Shown here: piece by piece, positions 10,166 through 19,345 of the stretch
How positions within the stretch are numbered: position 1 is the stretch's first letter
Layout of the letters: the number at the start of each line of letters is the position of its first letter
Notes under the pieces: model-generated
What the model was told of the DNA's origin: nothing
Database searches by the model: none
Seen by the model: the letters and a program-made list of their open reading frames with translations, nothing else
NCBI RefSeq assembly: GCF_900100345.1
Contig: NZ_FMTT01000012.1
Location: 62,001 to 126,000 of the forward strand
Direction: 5' to 3'
Length of the DNA stretch: 64,000 nucleotides
Origin: Paenibacillus tianmuensis
GTDB taxonomy: Bacteria; Bacillota; Bacilli; Paenibacillales; NBRC-103111
Program-made: the position numbers and the translations under genes

Positions 10166-10200
10166 AAAAAGAAGCTCCCTGCTTGAGGCAAGGAGCTTCT
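10166..10200 (-). terminator. Terminator of glnA
   Basis: On the minus strand an 8-bp stem (GAAGCTCC / GGAGCTTC) is followed by TTTTTC, 30 bases past the glnA stop. Confidence 0.8.
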
Positions 10201-10229
10201 TCGTTCGAATCTATACATAAGGCCGAGGC

Positions 10230-11654
10230 TTACAGATCGAAGTACAAGGAATACTCGTGCGGATGGATGCGGATCGATACCGCTTTGGCTTCATCGCGCT
10301 TCAGCGCAACGTAGTTGTCGATGAAGTCTTTGGAGAACACGCCGCCTTCGGTCAGGAACTCGTAGTCCGCTTCCAGAGCGTCGAGCGCTTCGTCCAACGT
10401 ACCCGGTACGCTGCGGATTTCTTTCTTCTCTTCTTCCGGCAGCTCGTAGATGTTCTTGTCGAGCGGGCCGTAGCCGAGTGCGATCGGATCGATTTTTTTC
10501 TTGACGCCGTCCAGACCGGCGAGCAGCATCGCTGCGAAGCACAGGTACGGGTTAGCCGTGGAGTCCGGTGTACGGAACTCGATGCGGCAGCCTTTCGGCG
10601 TTACGGCAGCAACCGGAATACGCACGGCTGCGGAACGGTTGCCCTTGGAGAACACGAGGTTAACCGGCGCTTCGTAGCCAGGAACAAGACGCTTGAACGA
10701 GTTCGTGCTCGGGTTGGTCAAAGCGATCAGCGCCGGAGCGTGGTACAGGATACCGCCGATGTAGTGCAGCGCCATTTCGCTAAGGTTGCCGTAGCCGCCT
10801 TTTTCATAGAACAGCGGAGTATCGCCGTTGAAGATCGATTGGTGAACGTGCATTCCGCTGCCGTTGTCGCCGAACAGCGGCTTCGGCATGAAGGTCGCCA
10901 CTTTGCCGTATTGACGGGCGGTGTTTTGCACGATGTATTTATATTTCATCAGATTGTCGGCTGTTTTGGTCAATGTGTCGAAGCGGAAGTTGATCTCGCC
11001 TTGGCCTGCAGTAGCCACCTCATGGTGATGGCGCTCGATGCGGAGGCCGGATTCCATCAGCAGACGACACATTTCGCTGCGGATGTCTTGCTGCGTATCC
11101 GTCGGGCCAACCGGCACATAGCCGCCTTTGTGGCCGACTTTGAAGCCCAGGTTGCCGCCTTCTTCCTTGCGATTCGTGTTCCAGTGTGCTTCTTCGGAAT
11201 CGACGAAGTACGAGGAAGAGTTTTGCTTGCTTTCGAAGCGAACTTCGTCGAAGATGAAAAATTCGGATTCCGGTGCGAAGAATACAGTCGTACCTACGCC
11301 GGTCGTTTGCAAATATTCTTCGGCCTTCTGGGCGATGCTGCGCGGATCGCGATCGTAGCGTGCGCCGTCAGGCGTATGGATGTTGCTCATGATAACCAGT
11401 GTCGGATGAGCGGTGAACGGATCAATGTAGCTGGTCTCCGGTTCCGGCATCATAACCATGTCGGACTCTTCAATGCCTCTGAAACCGGGGATGGAAGAAC
11501 CGTCGAACGCTACGCCGTTCACGAAAGTTTCTTCTTCTACCTCGGATGCCGGTAAAGAAATGTGATGTGCTCTGCCGTTCAGATCGACAAAACGGAAATC
11601 TACCCACTCGATGCCTTTTTCCTTGATGGTGTTTAATACGTTTTGTACTGACAT
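10230..11654 (-). CDS. glnA: Glutamine synthetase, type I
   Basis: The enzyme (474 residues) makes glutamine from glutamate, ammonia and ATP. The beta-grasp N-terminal domain contains VAFDGSSIPGF (about 48-58), and the catalytic domain has the Mg-binding FFAPESEFF, the ATP-site SGMHVHQS and the NRSAAVRIP loop. The protein is longer than the 444-residue B. subtilis GlnA. Near residue 405 it has NIYELPEEEKKEI, where beta-subtype enzymes carry the adenylylated Tyr (NLYDLP). It therefore looks like a GSI-beta-like enzyme rather than the usual Firmicute alpha type. No glnR lies next to it. A GlnR/TnrA-type site and a strong promoter lie upstream. Confidence 0.95.
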   Translation of the reverse strand: MSVQNVLNTIKEKGIEWVDFRFVDLNGRAHHISLPASEVEEETFVNGVAFDGSSIPGFRGIEESDMVMMPEPETSYIDPFTAHPTLVIMSNIHTPDGARYDRDPRSIAQKAEEYLQTTGVGTTVFFAPESEFFIFDEVRFESKQNSSSYFVDSEEAHWNTNRKEEGGNLGFKVGHKGGYVPVGPTDTQQDIRSEMCRLLMESGLRIERHHHEVATAGQGEINFRFDTLTKTADNLMKYKYIVQNTARQYGKVATFMPKPLFGDNGSGMHVHQSIFNGDTPLFYEKGGYGNLSEMALHYIGGILYHAPALIALTNPSTNSFKRLVPGYEAPVNLVFSKGNRSAAVRIPVAAVTPKGCRIEFRTPDSTANPYLCFAAMLLAGLDGVKKKIDPIALGYGPLDKNIYELPEEEKKEIRSVPGTLDEALDALEADYEFLTEGGVFSKDFIDNYVALKRDEAKAVSIRIHPHEYSLYFDL

Positions 11655-11734
11655 TGAATTGCCAACCTCCTAATTTCCGAACATTCTCTTCACTTTGTTC
11701 GCTCATTGTTCAAGTTTTCCTTGATCATGGACTT

Positions 11735-11764
11735 ATTATAAATCGTCTTTGCAACAATCGTCAA
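11735..11764 (-). promoter_or_regulatory. glnA promoter
   Basis: On the minus strand: TTGACG - 18 bp - TATAAT, 80 bases upstream of the start codon. A near-consensus sigma-A promoter. Confidence 0.75.
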
Positions 11765-11792
11765 TACTTATGTCAGGTATTTTTTAAGATGG

Positions 11793-11809
11793 TGTAAGGT
11801 ATCCTTACA
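11793..11809. promoter_or_regulatory. GlnR/TnrA-type operator upstream of glnA
   Basis: TGTAAGGTATCCTTACA is a perfect match to the GlnR/TnrA consensus TGTNA-N7-TNACA. It lies about 30 bp upstream of the glnA -35 box. A half-matching TGTCA element at 11771 sits closer to the promoter, and a TTGTC...GACAA inverted repeat occurs at 11822-11839. The position upstream of the promoter fits activation as well as repression. Confidence 0.75.
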
Positions 11810-11840
11810 CAACAGTGATTTTTGTCACACTTTAGACAAA

Positions 11841-11880
11841 TAAAAGGCTTGATTTCCCGAAAAACAGGAGAATCAAGCCT
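11841..11880 (-). terminator. Terminator of aroF
   Basis: A perfect 10-bp stem (AGGCTTGATT / AATCAAGCCT) is followed on the minus strand by TTTATTT. Confidence 0.85.
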
Positions 11881-11913
11881 CTTCCGATAAGGAACTTACC
11901 TTGAAAATACGAT

Positions 11914-12960
11914 CTATCGCGCCAGAACCGCTTCTTTCTTCGTATCGAACCGTTTTCCGCACAGCGGCGCCAACTGCTCCAAATCTAACATGAGTTTGGC
12001 GAATTGGTCCGGGAACAGCGATTGCACGCCGTCTCCGGTCATCGAGTTGTCGGGGTCCGTATGCATTTCGACGATCAGACCGTTCGCACCGGCCGCGACG
12101 GAAGCTTTACACATCGGCTCTACCAGCTCACGGCGTCCCGTGCCGTGGCTCGGGTCCGAAATGACCGGCAAATGGCTAAGCGTCTGCAGCGCAGGAATGG
12201 CCGCCAAGTCGAGCGTGTTTCTCGTGTAAGGTTCGAATGTTCGGATTCCGCGTTCGCAGAGCATGACGTTCGGATTGCCGCCCGCCAAAATGTATTCCGC
12301 CGCATTCAAAAATTCGTCGTATGTCGAACTGAAGCCGCGCTTGAGGAGCACCGGCGTTTGGATCGTGCCGAGCTTGCGGAGCAGATCGAAGTTCTGCATG
12401 TTCCGGGTGCCGACCTGCAAAATATCGGCGTACTCGGCGCACACGTCGACGTACTCCGGCGTCATGACTTCCGTGATGGTCAACAGTCCGTGCTTTTTGC
12501 CGGCTTCCGCCATCATCACCAGTCCCTCGACACCGACGCCCTGGAAGCTGTAAGGGCCGGTTCTCGGCTTGAAGGCGCCGCCGCGCAGCACTTGGGCGCC
12601 GGAGGCTTTGACCAAGCGGGCGATTTCGTCGATTTGCTCTGGCGACTCGACCGCGCAAGGTCCGCCCATAATGACCAGTTCGTCGCCGCCAATCGATACG
12701 TCCCCGATTCGGATCACCGTATTGTCCGGATGAAAATCGCGGCTTGCCAGTTTATACGATTTGGAGATTTTAACAACCTGCTCCACGCCGGACAATTGGC
12801 GAAGCTGCTCGGCCAGCGCCGGGCTCGCTTTGCCGATAATGCCGACGACGGTGCGGTCTACGCCTTTGGACACATGAGCCGTTACCTCGTGCCTCTCGAT
12901 ATGATGAACGATTTCGGCAATGCGCTCTTCGGTAATTTTGTTGGATAAAATAACGATCAT
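11914..12960 (-). CDS. aroF: 3-deoxy-7-phosphoheptulonate (DAHP) synthase
   Basis: This is the first enzyme of the shikimate pathway, condensing phosphoenolpyruvate with erythrose 4-phosphate. The 348 residues comprise an N-terminal ferredoxin/ACT-like regulatory domain (about 1-70; MIVILSNKITEE) and a TIM-barrel catalytic domain with GGPCAVES, LRGGAFKPRTGPYSFQG, LLKRGFSST, CERGIRTFE, DPSHGTGRRELV and EMHTDPD. The architecture is the Thermotoga type, without the chorismate mutase domain found in B. subtilis AroA. Feedback inhibition through the N-terminal domain is expected from the family. It is a monocistronic gene with its own promoter and terminator. Confidence 0.95.
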   Translation of the reverse strand: MIVILSNKITEERIAEIVHHIERHEVTAHVSKGVDRTVVGIIGKASPALAEQLRQLSGVEQVVKISKSYKLASRDFHPDNTVIRIGDVSIGGDELVIMGGPCAVESPEQIDEIARLVKASGAQVLRGGAFKPRTGPYSFQGVGVEGLVMMAEAGKKHGLLTITEVMTPEYVDVCAEYADILQVGTRNMQNFDLLRKLGTIQTPVLLKRGFSSTYDEFLNAAEYILAGGNPNVMLCERGIRTFEPYTRNTLDLAAIPALQTLSHLPVISDPSHGTGRRELVEPMCKASVAAGANGLIVEMHTDPDNSMTGDGVQSLFPDQFAKLMLDLEQLAPLCGKRFDTKKEAVLAR

Positions 12961-13034
12961 GACAATCCACGCTCCTCAAGGACATGTTCATACTTAGACG
13001 CTTCGACGCTTATACGCTTTTAAGTGTTAAAGTA

Positions 13035-13064
13035 ACTATACAACGAGAAGCCGCTCCCCGTCAA
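13035..13064 (-). promoter_or_regulatory. aroF promoter
   Basis: On the minus strand: TTGACG - 18 bp - TATAGT, 75 bases upstream of the start codon. Confidence 0.65.
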
Positions 13065-13088
13065 GAACGAAGCGAAAGATGATTTCTT

Positions 13089-13622
13089 TCAGCCTTCGGA
13101 CCCCGAGGAGAGCAGCATCTGTTCCTTGCGTCTTCTCCGTTTTTCCTTGCGCTTACCGTCATACCATTCCAGCAGCCATTTCATTGGGTAAAAGGCGATA
13201 AGCCCCAAGACGGCCCCGTCGATGACCCCGCCGACAAACAGCTTCAAGTTGAACTTGATAAACGTGTCGAGCCAATCCGGCAGCACGGACAATAAATGCC
13301 CCCGGATGCCGCGCGGAAGCACCCAGCCCCCCACTTGCCGGTTCAGGAAAGACATCGGGATGTAGATCACTTTGCCGAACACGAATCCGAGCAAAGCCGC
13401 GGCCATGCTGGCCCGGAATACGTAGACCAAAGGAAAAATAAGAAAAAAAGCAAGCCCCGCCGTAGGCAGGGTAAACATTTCGACAAACAGACCGACGGAG
13501 AAGCCGAGCGCGACGATGGCCGGTCCTCCCTTGGCTCTTGTCAGCAGCAAGTACTTGTATTTAAACCAACGCCCTACATTGCGAAGTTGAAAAGGTTTTT
13601 TGCCAGTTGTCGTTTTGCCCAA
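13089..13622 (-). CDS. DUF2062 membrane protein
   Basis: This 177-residue protein begins at a TTG preceded by AAGGAAAGGG. It has the DUF2062 pattern: a short basic N terminus, RAKGGPAIVALGFSVGLFVEMF, then three or four hydrophobic segments (about 35-60, 65-90, 125-145) and a highly basic tail (KRKEKRRRRKEQ). The function of the family is not established. It follows ispH by 30 bp on the same strand and is probably co-transcribed with it. Confidence 0.7.
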   Translation of the reverse strand: MGKTTTGKKPFQLRNVGRWFKYKYLLLTRAKGGPAIVALGFSVGLFVEMFTLPTAGLAFFLIFPLVYVFRASMAAALLGFVFGKVIYIPMSFLNRQVGGWVLPRGIRGHLLSVLPDWLDTFIKFNLKLFVGGVIDGAVLGLIAFYPMKWLLEWYDGKRKEKRRRRKEQMLLSSGSEG

Positions 13623-13652
13623 GGTGTGCGTCCCTTTCCTTCCGTCAGCAGT

Positions 13653-14606
13653 CTACTCCGCGCTTGCTTTTTGCTTGGCGACCGGGATTAAGCGGTCCAT
13701 ATTAACCGTACGCCGCAGCTCCCAGGTCGCGGGATCGGCAGCATTGTATTGTTCCAGATACGCGATGACTTCCTTGGTGATCGGCGTAGGCGTCGAAGCC
13801 CCGGAGGTGACGCCTACGCGGCGCACCGGCTTCAGCCACTCGGGGTTCAGCTCGGAAAGGTCGGCGATGCGATATGCCTTGACTCCCGCGATCTCCTCCG
13901 ACACTTGCGCAAGACGGTTCGAATTGTTGCTTCGCGGGTCGCCGACGACGATGACGAGATCGGCATCCTTCGCCTGCTCCGCGACCGCTTCCTGCCTTAC
14001 TTGGGTAGCAAGGCAAATCTCGTTATGAATCTCCGCATGCGGGAACTTTTCCAGCAGCCGGTTCATGATGTGCTTAATATCCCACTGGCTCATCGTCGTC
14101 TGGTTCGTAATCAGGATGCGCTCCGACGCGACGTTAAGCTTGTCGATATCTTCTGTATTCTCAATCAGATGCACGCTGTCCGGCGCGACGCCTACGGCGC
14201 CCTCCGGCTCGGGATGGCCTTTCTTGCCGATGTAGATAATCGTATAGCCCTCGGCCGTCTTCTCGCGGATCAAATCATGCGTCTTCGTCACGTCGGGGCA
14301 CGTCGCGTCCACGACGGTCAAGCCTTTGTCCCGCGCCCGGCGGCGAACCTCCGGCGATACCCCGTGGGCGGTGAAAATCACCGTGCCCTTGTCCACCTGC
14401 TCCAAAATCTCCAGACGGTTCGGGCCGTCGAGCGTAATGACGCCTTCTTTTTCAAAATAGTCGGTGACATGCGCATTGTGCACGATCATGCCCAATATAT
14501 ATACGGGTTTCGGCAGATCCAAATTTTTGGCGGTCTGCATCGCCAGCGCCATCGCGTCGACGACGCCGTAGCAATAGCCGCGGGGAGATATTTTGATAAC
14601 GTCCAT
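13653..14606 (-). CDS. ispH: 4-hydroxy-3-methylbut-2-enyl diphosphate reductase
   Basis: IspH performs the last step of the MEP isoprenoid pathway, reducing HMBPP to IPP and DMAPP with a [4Fe-4S] cluster. In 317 residues the three cluster cysteines are visible (GYCYGV near residue 12, [11 protein letters not shown] near 105, [10 protein letters not shown] near 197), with substrate histidines in IVHNAHV and FTAHGVS and the downstream [11 protein letters not shown] and VTSGASTP motifs. It starts 26 bp after the histidine kinase gene and may be read through from it. Confidence 0.95.
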   Translation of the reverse strand: MDVIKISPRGYCYGVVDAMALAMQTAKNLDLPKPVYILGMIVHNAHVTDYFEKEGVITLDGPNRLEILEQVDKGTVIFTAHGVSPEVRRRARDKGLTVVDATCPDVTKTHDLIREKTAEGYTIIYIGKKGHPEPEGAVGVAPDSVHLIENTEDIDKLNVASERILITNQTTMSQWDIKHIMNRLLEKFPHAEIHNEICLATQVRQEAVAEQAKDADLVIVVGDPRSNNSNRLAQVSEEIAGVKAYRIADLSELNPEWLKPVRRVGVTSGASTPTPITKEVIAYLEQYNAADPATWELRRTVNMDRLIPVAKQKASAE

Positions 14607-14632
14607 GCTGCACCTGCCTGTCGAATTTTCGC

Positions 14633-16159
14633 TTATTGTTTCATTATACCTGATTCCTCGGATTGAGGAAATGATCCTCGGCTTGCGCCGGGTCTGCTTA
14701 ATTCGGTTGCAACCGGAAACCAGATAATGAAGGTCGTTCCCTCGTCTCTTCGCGTCTTGACCTCAACGGAGCCCTGATGCTCGTCGATAATCCATTTGGC
14801 GATGGACAAGCCCAGCCCCGTTCCGGACTTGCGGCCCCGCGACGGGTCCGCCCGGTAGAACCGGTCGAAAATATGCGGAATCTCGGATTTGTCCATCCCG
14901 ATGCCCGTATCCTCGATCCGGATGCCGATCTGTCCGCCGTGCCGCAACGTATCAAGCCGGACGTAGCCCTGCTCCGTATACTTGAACGCATTTTCCAGAA
15001 AAATGAACAGCAGTTGTCTTAAATAATCTGCGTTGCCATAGACGTATATGCCCTTGGCCGCCTTCGTCTGTCCGACGATCCATTCGGCCGTTTTCGGCAG
15101 CAGCTGCGCTTTCCGCGCAATCTCATCGAGCAGCGGCTGCAGCTCGACCTCGCCCTTGATCATCTGGAACCCGGCGTCGGCGCGGGCCAGCGACAGCAGA
15201 TCGTTCACGAGCCGCGACATGCGCTCCGCTTCGCCGGAAATATCGTGCATCGCCTCCATCGTCAGCTCCATCTTCGCATCATCCTGTTCTCCGGAGGTGA
15301 GCGCCGTTTGCTTCCACATCTTTTCCAGAAGCTCCATGTTGCCGCGTATCGTCGTCAGAGGGGTCCGCAGCTCGTGCGACGCATCCGACACGAACCGGCG
15401 CTGTGCGCCGTATGCCTCTTCCAACTCGGTATAAGCGTTCTGCAGCCGTCCGAGCATGCCGTTAATCGTCTGCGTCAGCTCGCCGATCTCATCGTTCGGA
15501 CCGGTGTATTCGATCCGCTTGTCAAGGTCGACCCCTTTTTCAATCCGGTTCGTGGCCGCAATGACCTGCTCGATCGGCCGAAGCACCTTGCGCGCGAGAA
15601 ACCAGCCGACCGAAGCGGCGATCAGCACGCTGATCAGCCCGATGACCGTCAAAATGAGGCGTAGGAGCGACAACAAGCTCTCATACTGTTCAATCGAGTA
15701 AGCAGCTTGCATGATTCCCAGTACTTTATGGGTGTACTGCTGAACGAGCGGCACATAATAAACCATGAACGAGTAGCCCTCAATGCTCATTCTCTCGAAC
15801 TGACACTGGTCGCTCAGAATGCATTGGACCTTCTCGTCGGTCACGTCGGGAATTTTCATTCCCGTCTGCTCGGCATCGGGAAGACTGATAACTTCGCCGG
15901 TCACCAAATTCGTCACTTGATAAATGACGTTATTCGTTTTCGGCAAATCGCGAATGTTCGGAATGAGACTATATTGCCCCAAGGTATTTAACTGAGGCTT
16001 GATGCGGGAGGCCACCCCCCCTGCTTGCTTCTCGATTTCGGTCTTTAAATTATCGTAGTAAGTATAATGCAAAAACAAGTAAAGTCCCAGCCCAAGCAGC
16101 AGCAGGGTTGCGGATAATATCGCCGTATACCAAAGGGTCAGGCGCAGGCGAATGGACAT
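14633..16159 (-). CDS. Two-component sensor histidine kinase
   Basis: The 508-residue protein has a transmembrane helix (about 8-30), an extracytoplasmic sensor region (about 31-160) and a second helix (about 165-190). A HAMP domain, HisKA (H in [16 protein letters not shown]) and an HATPase domain ([25 protein letters not shown]) follow. The sensor region contains two closely spaced cysteines (QCILSDQC), which could form a disulfide or respond to redox or misfolding. Its start is one base from the stop of the response regulator. An htrA-type protease lies just upstream, so a CssS-like envelope/secretion stress role is plausible but inferred. Confidence 0.92.
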   Translation of the reverse strand: MSIRLRLTLWYTAILSATLLLLGLGLYLFLHYTYYDNLKTEIEKQAGGVASRIKPQLNTLGQYSLIPNIRDLPKTNNVIYQVTNLVTGEVISLPDAEQTGMKIPDVTDEKVQCILSDQCQFERMSIEGYSFMVYYVPLVQQYTHKVLGIMQAAYSIEQYESLLSLLRLILTVIGLISVLIAASVGWFLARKVLRPIEQVIAATNRIEKGVDLDKRIEYTGPNDEIGELTQTINGMLGRLQNAYTELEEAYGAQRRFVSDASHELRTPLTTIRGNMELLEKMWKQTALTSGEQDDAKMELTMEAMHDISGEAERMSRLVNDLLSLARADAGFQMIKGEVELQPLLDEIARKAQLLPKTAEWIVGQTKAAKGIYVYGNADYLRQLLFIFLENAFKYTEQGYVRLDTLRHGGQIGIRIEDTGIGMDKSEIPHIFDRFYRADPSRGRKSGTGLGLSIAKWIIDEHQGSVEVKTRRDEGTTFIIWFPVATELSRPGASRGSFPQSEESGIMKQ

Positions 16160-16160
16160 G

Positions 16161-16853
16161 TCAGCTTTCCCCTCTCAGCACATAACCGGCGCCGCGAACG
16201 GTTTGAATCATCCGTTTGTGCCCATGCTCCTCCGTTTTCTGCCGCAAGAGAGCGATATAAACCTCCAGCACATTCGATTCACCGCTGTAATCGTAGCCCC
16301 AAATTTTCTCCATAATAACGTCCCGCGAAAGCACTCTTCTCGGATTCTGCAAAAACAGATGCAGCAGCTCGAATTCTTTCGTCGTCAGCTCGATGAGCTG
16401 TCCGCCGCGGTACACCTCGCGCGTATCCAGATCCATAAAGGTATCCTGGTACTGCAGCTTGTTGGAAGGCTGCTCCGTTTTGTCCGCCGCCTTGCGGCGC
16501 AGCAGAACGCGCACCCGGGCAAGCAGCTCCTCCAGTGCAAACGGCTTCACAAGATAGTCGTCCGCGCCGAGATCGAGTCCCTTCACCCGGTCGGACACTT
16601 CGTCCTTAGCCGTCAGCATGAGCACCGGCACGTTCGAGCCGCCTTCGCGGATACGGCGTACGACCTCCCAGCCGTCGAGCTGCGGCATCATGACATCCAG
16701 GATGACCGTATCCGGTTCGTTCTCCAGAATTTGCTTTAACCCGTCCATCCCGTGGTTCGCCGTAAATACGGTATACCCTTCGAACGCCAAGCTTCGGCGC
16801 AGCATAGATGTAATTTTTTCGTCATCGTCAATGACTAGTATTTTCTCTCTCAT
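16161..16853 (-). CDS. OmpR/PhoB-family response regulator
   Basis: The protein has 230 residues from the ATG at 16853, chosen because homologues begin MREKILVIDDDEKI; an in-frame ATG 33 bases upstream lacks a ribosome site. The receiver domain has acidic DDD at the N terminus, the phospho-acceptor in VILDVMMP and Lys in LTAKDE. The C-terminal winged helix carries LTTKEFELLHLFLQNPRRVLSRD and VRGAGYVL. It pairs with the kinase gene one base downstream. An 11-bp-period direct repeat upstream of htrA is a candidate binding site. Confidence 0.93.
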   Translation of the reverse strand: MREKILVIDDDEKITSMLRRSLAFEGYTVFTANHGMDGLKQILENEPDTVILDVMMPQLDGWEVVRRIREGGSNVPVLMLTAKDEVSDRVKGLDLGADDYLVKPFALEELLARVRVLLRRKAADKTEQPSNKLQYQDTFMDLDTREVYRGGQLIELTTKEFELLHLFLQNPRRVLSRDVIMEKIWGYDYSGESNVLEVYIALLRQKTEEHGHKRMIQTVRGAGYVLRGES

Positions 16854-16907
16854 AAAATCGTATCCACCCGCCTTTCCTTTCTCCATTGTACCAGAATAAT
16901 GAGGATT

Positions 16908-16957
16908 GCAAAAAAAAGAAGCGGAGCTTTCGTTGTCGTCCGCTCTGCTTCTTTTTT
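16908..16957 (-). terminator. Terminator of htrA
   Basis: A GAAGCxGAGC / GCTCxGCTTC stem with A- and T-runs on both flanks lies between htrA and the two-component genes. It could act in both directions and would partly separate htrA from the regulator operon. Confidence 0.7.
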
Positions 16958-16967
16958 CATTATTGCA

Positions 16968-18566
16968 TTATTGTTGCTTCTGCGGGTCGATCGTGTTGCG
17001 GTCGCCGATCGTAATGTCAACGTTCTGCTTCTTGCCGTCACGTATGATGCCAAGCGTTACTTTGTCGCCGGCCTTTAATTTCTTGATGGCTGCGACTACC
17101 TCTTCGGAGGTTTTCATCTTGGTGCCGTTGACTTCGGTGATCACATCGTAAGGACGGATACCTGCTTTAAAGGCTGGGCTTTTGCGCTCGACTTCGGCAA
17201 CAATCGCCCCTTCCGTATTTTCAAGCTTGAGCTCCGAGATCCAATCTTTATCGATATTTTGCATTTGCACACCGATGTACGGAACCGGCTCTTTCGGAAT
17301 TTTTACGTTGTTTTTCAGGTTATCCAGCACCGCAGATATCGTACTTGTCGGAATCGCGAAGCCGATACCCTGCGCTTGCGCGCTGACGGCCGTATTGATG
17401 CCGATGACTTCGCCGTTCAGGTTCAGCAGCGGACCGCCGGAGTTCCCCGGGTTAATCGAAGCGTCCGTTTGCAGCAAATGCTTGTATTGGCGCGTTCCGT
17501 TCTTATCCGGGATATCGACCGGACGCTCTTTGGCGCTCAGCACCCCGACGGTTACCGTATGATCGAAGCCGTATGGGTTCCCGATGGCCACGACCCAGTC
17601 GCCCACGTTCAAGCTGTCCGCGCTGCCGATCGGCAGCGTAGGGAATTCCTCGCCTTTTTCCGGCTCGATCTTCAGCGCGGCCAAGTCAAGATCGTAGCTG
17701 TTGCCCAGCAATTGGGCTTTATACGACTTCTCGCTGCCATTGGAATTTATTTTTACCCAAATCTCTTCCGCGCCGTCAATCACGTGTTCGTTGGTCAAAA
17801 TGTAGCCGGTCTTCTCGAAAATAAAGCCGGTCCCTATCCCGCCGGGCTGCAGTTGACCTTCGTTGCTTTTAGGCTGCTGACTGCCGCCGCCGGAATCGTC
17901 GCCGAAAAATTGGCGGAAGAACGGATCGTCGAACAACGGATTGCTGGAGCGTCCGGTGCTTTTCGTCTTGACTTTCGTCTCGATCTTGACGACCGCCGGA
18001 CTTGCCTGCTGCACGATCCCCGAAATATTCGTCGGACGGGCCAAATCGAGCGAAGAAGGCTTCACGTTCCCGTTATTATTGGCTGCCTGCGCCGGTGCGG
18101 ACGAACTCTGATTGCTGTTTCCGGCCATCATGCCTTGAGCGCCGGTGAACAGGTTCATTTTGTCCGAAGCGAACATCAGCGTGCCGACCACGACCACGCC
18201 GGCCATAAACGCAGCAAACATGCTGCGGAAACCGCTCGACTTCTTCGGTGCCGCTCCGAGCTGCCAATTCCCCATCGGACCTTGCTGCTGCTCCCCGGAG
18301 TTAAAGCCGAACGTGCGCAGCGCCTTCGGCGGCGTTACTTCCACCGGAGCGGAGCCTTGACTGTCGCTGACCGTCGTGTCCGAAGTGCCGGATTTGTAAG
18401 GACCGTAGGAAAAGTAATGAGAGCTTTGCTCGCGGCTCGCCGCCGTTTCCTCTCCCGCGGTCGCCTTCCGGCTATCCCCCTCGGACTCGCTATGCTTCAA
18501 CTCGTCGGTCGGGCGACGAAAAAGATCATTTTCTTTGTTGCTGCTATTGTTATTACTGTGATCCAT
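16968..18566 (-). CDS. htrA: HtrA/DegP-like membrane-anchored serine protease (S1C)
   Basis: The protein has 532 residues from the ATG at 18566, preceded by GGAGG at proper spacing. A long polar Asn/Ser-rich cytoplasmic N terminus precedes one transmembrane helix (about 115-135, FMAGVVVVGTLMFAS) and a Ser/Gln/Asn linker. The trypsin-like domain has His in TNEHVID, Asp in YDLDLAALK and Ser in INPGNSGGPLLN, and a C-terminal PDZ domain follows (about 435-525, VERKSPAFKAGIRPYDVI). It degrades or refolds damaged exported proteins at the membrane. A two-component pair directly downstream and a direct-repeat site upstream suggest stress control. Confidence 0.93.
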   Translation of the reverse strand: MDHSNNNSSNKENDLFRRPTDELKHSESEGDSRKATAGEETAASREQSSHYFSYGPYKSGTSDTTVSDSQGSAPVEVTPPKALRTFGFNSGEQQQGPMGNWQLGAAPKKSSGFRSMFAAFMAGVVVVGTLMFASDKMNLFTGAQGMMAGNSNQSSSAPAQAANNNGNVKPSSLDLARPTNISGIVQQASPAVVKIETKVKTKSTGRSSNPLFDDPFFRQFFGDDSGGGSQQPKSNEGQLQPGGIGTGFIFEKTGYILTNEHVIDGAEEIWVKINSNGSEKSYKAQLLGNSYDLDLAALKIEPEKGEEFPTLPIGSADSLNVGDWVVAIGNPYGFDHTVTVGVLSAKERPVDIPDKNGTRQYKHLLQTDASINPGNSGGPLLNLNGEVIGINTAVSAQAQGIGFAIPTSTISAVLDNLKNNVKIPKEPVPYIGVQMQNIDKDWISELKLENTEGAIVAEVERKSPAFKAGIRPYDVITEVNGTKMKTSEEVVAAIKKLKAGDKVTLGIIRDGKKQNVDITIGDRNTIDPQKQQ

Positions 18567-18646
18567 CAGAAAAACCTCCATTTCGTATAAGGCTTCAGGA
18601 TGATTTCTATTCTTGTCTTGCTGTCATGTCTTTATCTTGCACGGGC

Positions 18647-18668
18647 AACCTTAAAGAAACCTTAAAGA
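18647..18668. promoter_or_regulatory. 11-bp direct repeats upstream of htrA, candidate response-regulator box
   Basis: AACCTTAAAGA occurs twice in exact tandem (period 11) about 80 bp upstream of the htrA start. OmpR-family dimers typically bind such one-turn direct repeats. Confidence 0.45.
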
Positions 18669-18700
18669 AAAATAAAATGGAGGTAAAAAGAAGGGAGAGA

Positions 18701-19345
18701 GCAACCCCCTAAATCCCCCTTAGTAAGGGGGATTTAGGGGGTTGCGCCCCTGGACCCGCAAGGTTGTCTGGGGAGTAAGTGCGGCACATTGTTGTTGCTA
18801 TAGGTGAAGGAACGCGTCTATCCGGCGAGCCTCGGCCCGCCGGATACGCTTACATTTTGGCGCGGCAAAGTTCCGCGCAGCCGTGCGCTGACTGGAAGCG
18901 AGGACGGGCCGCGACCGCCGTCAGGCTGGTCGGGAGCGGACAATCGCGGTCCTTGCACGGCGTATCGCTAGTGCTGGAGCGCCGCATGGAAGCGAGGACT
19001 CACGACGCCTGCCGTCAGGCTAGGCGCGGGCGGACAGTCGCGGTCCTTGCTCGACGTACCGCTAGTGCTGGAGCGCCGCATGGAAGCGAGGACGCACGAC
19101 GCCTGCCGTCAGGCTAGGCGCGGGCGGACAGTCGCGGTCCTTGCTCGGCGTACCACTAGTGCTGGAGCGCCGCATGGAAGCGAGGACGCACGACGCCTGC
19201 CGTCAGGCCAGGCGCGGGCGGACAGTCGCGGTCCTTGCACCAGCGGTCCGATTATGGCGACGCTTCCTCTCCCCCGCCAACCTTTCGTCGTCCAGGGGCG
19301 AAACCCCTGGGGTCCCCCTTACTAAGGGGGATTTAGGGGGTTGTG
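18701..19345. repeat. 94-bp tandem repeat array bracketed by C-run/G-run direct repeats
   Basis: Three near-identical 94-bp units start at 18971, 19065 and 19159 (each opening GTGCTGGAGCGCCGCATGG), with a more diverged copy from about 18880. The array is bracketed by direct copies of CCCCCTTA(G/C)TAAGGGGG followed by ATTTAGGGGGTTG (18715 and 19314). The left copy is part of a perfect 45-bp inverted repeat (18701-18745). A further hairpin CCAGGGGC...CCCCTGG sits at 19293-19311. I see no gene inside. It looks like a non-coding repeat element and has no spacers of CRISPR type. Confidence 0.8.

Noticed and set aside
10257-11555. Long open frame of 432 codons opposite glnA
   Set aside because: Shadow of the glnA codon pattern. 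No start signal and no recognisable domain.
17259-18590. Long open frame of 443 codons on the plus strand
   Set aside because: It is antisense to htrA, has no ribosome site, and its Arg/His/Leu-rich product is typical of a mirror frame of GC-rich coding sequence.
18880-19252. Possible CRISPR array
   Set aside because: Units are head-to-tail without unique spacers, 94 bp long, and no cas genes are present.
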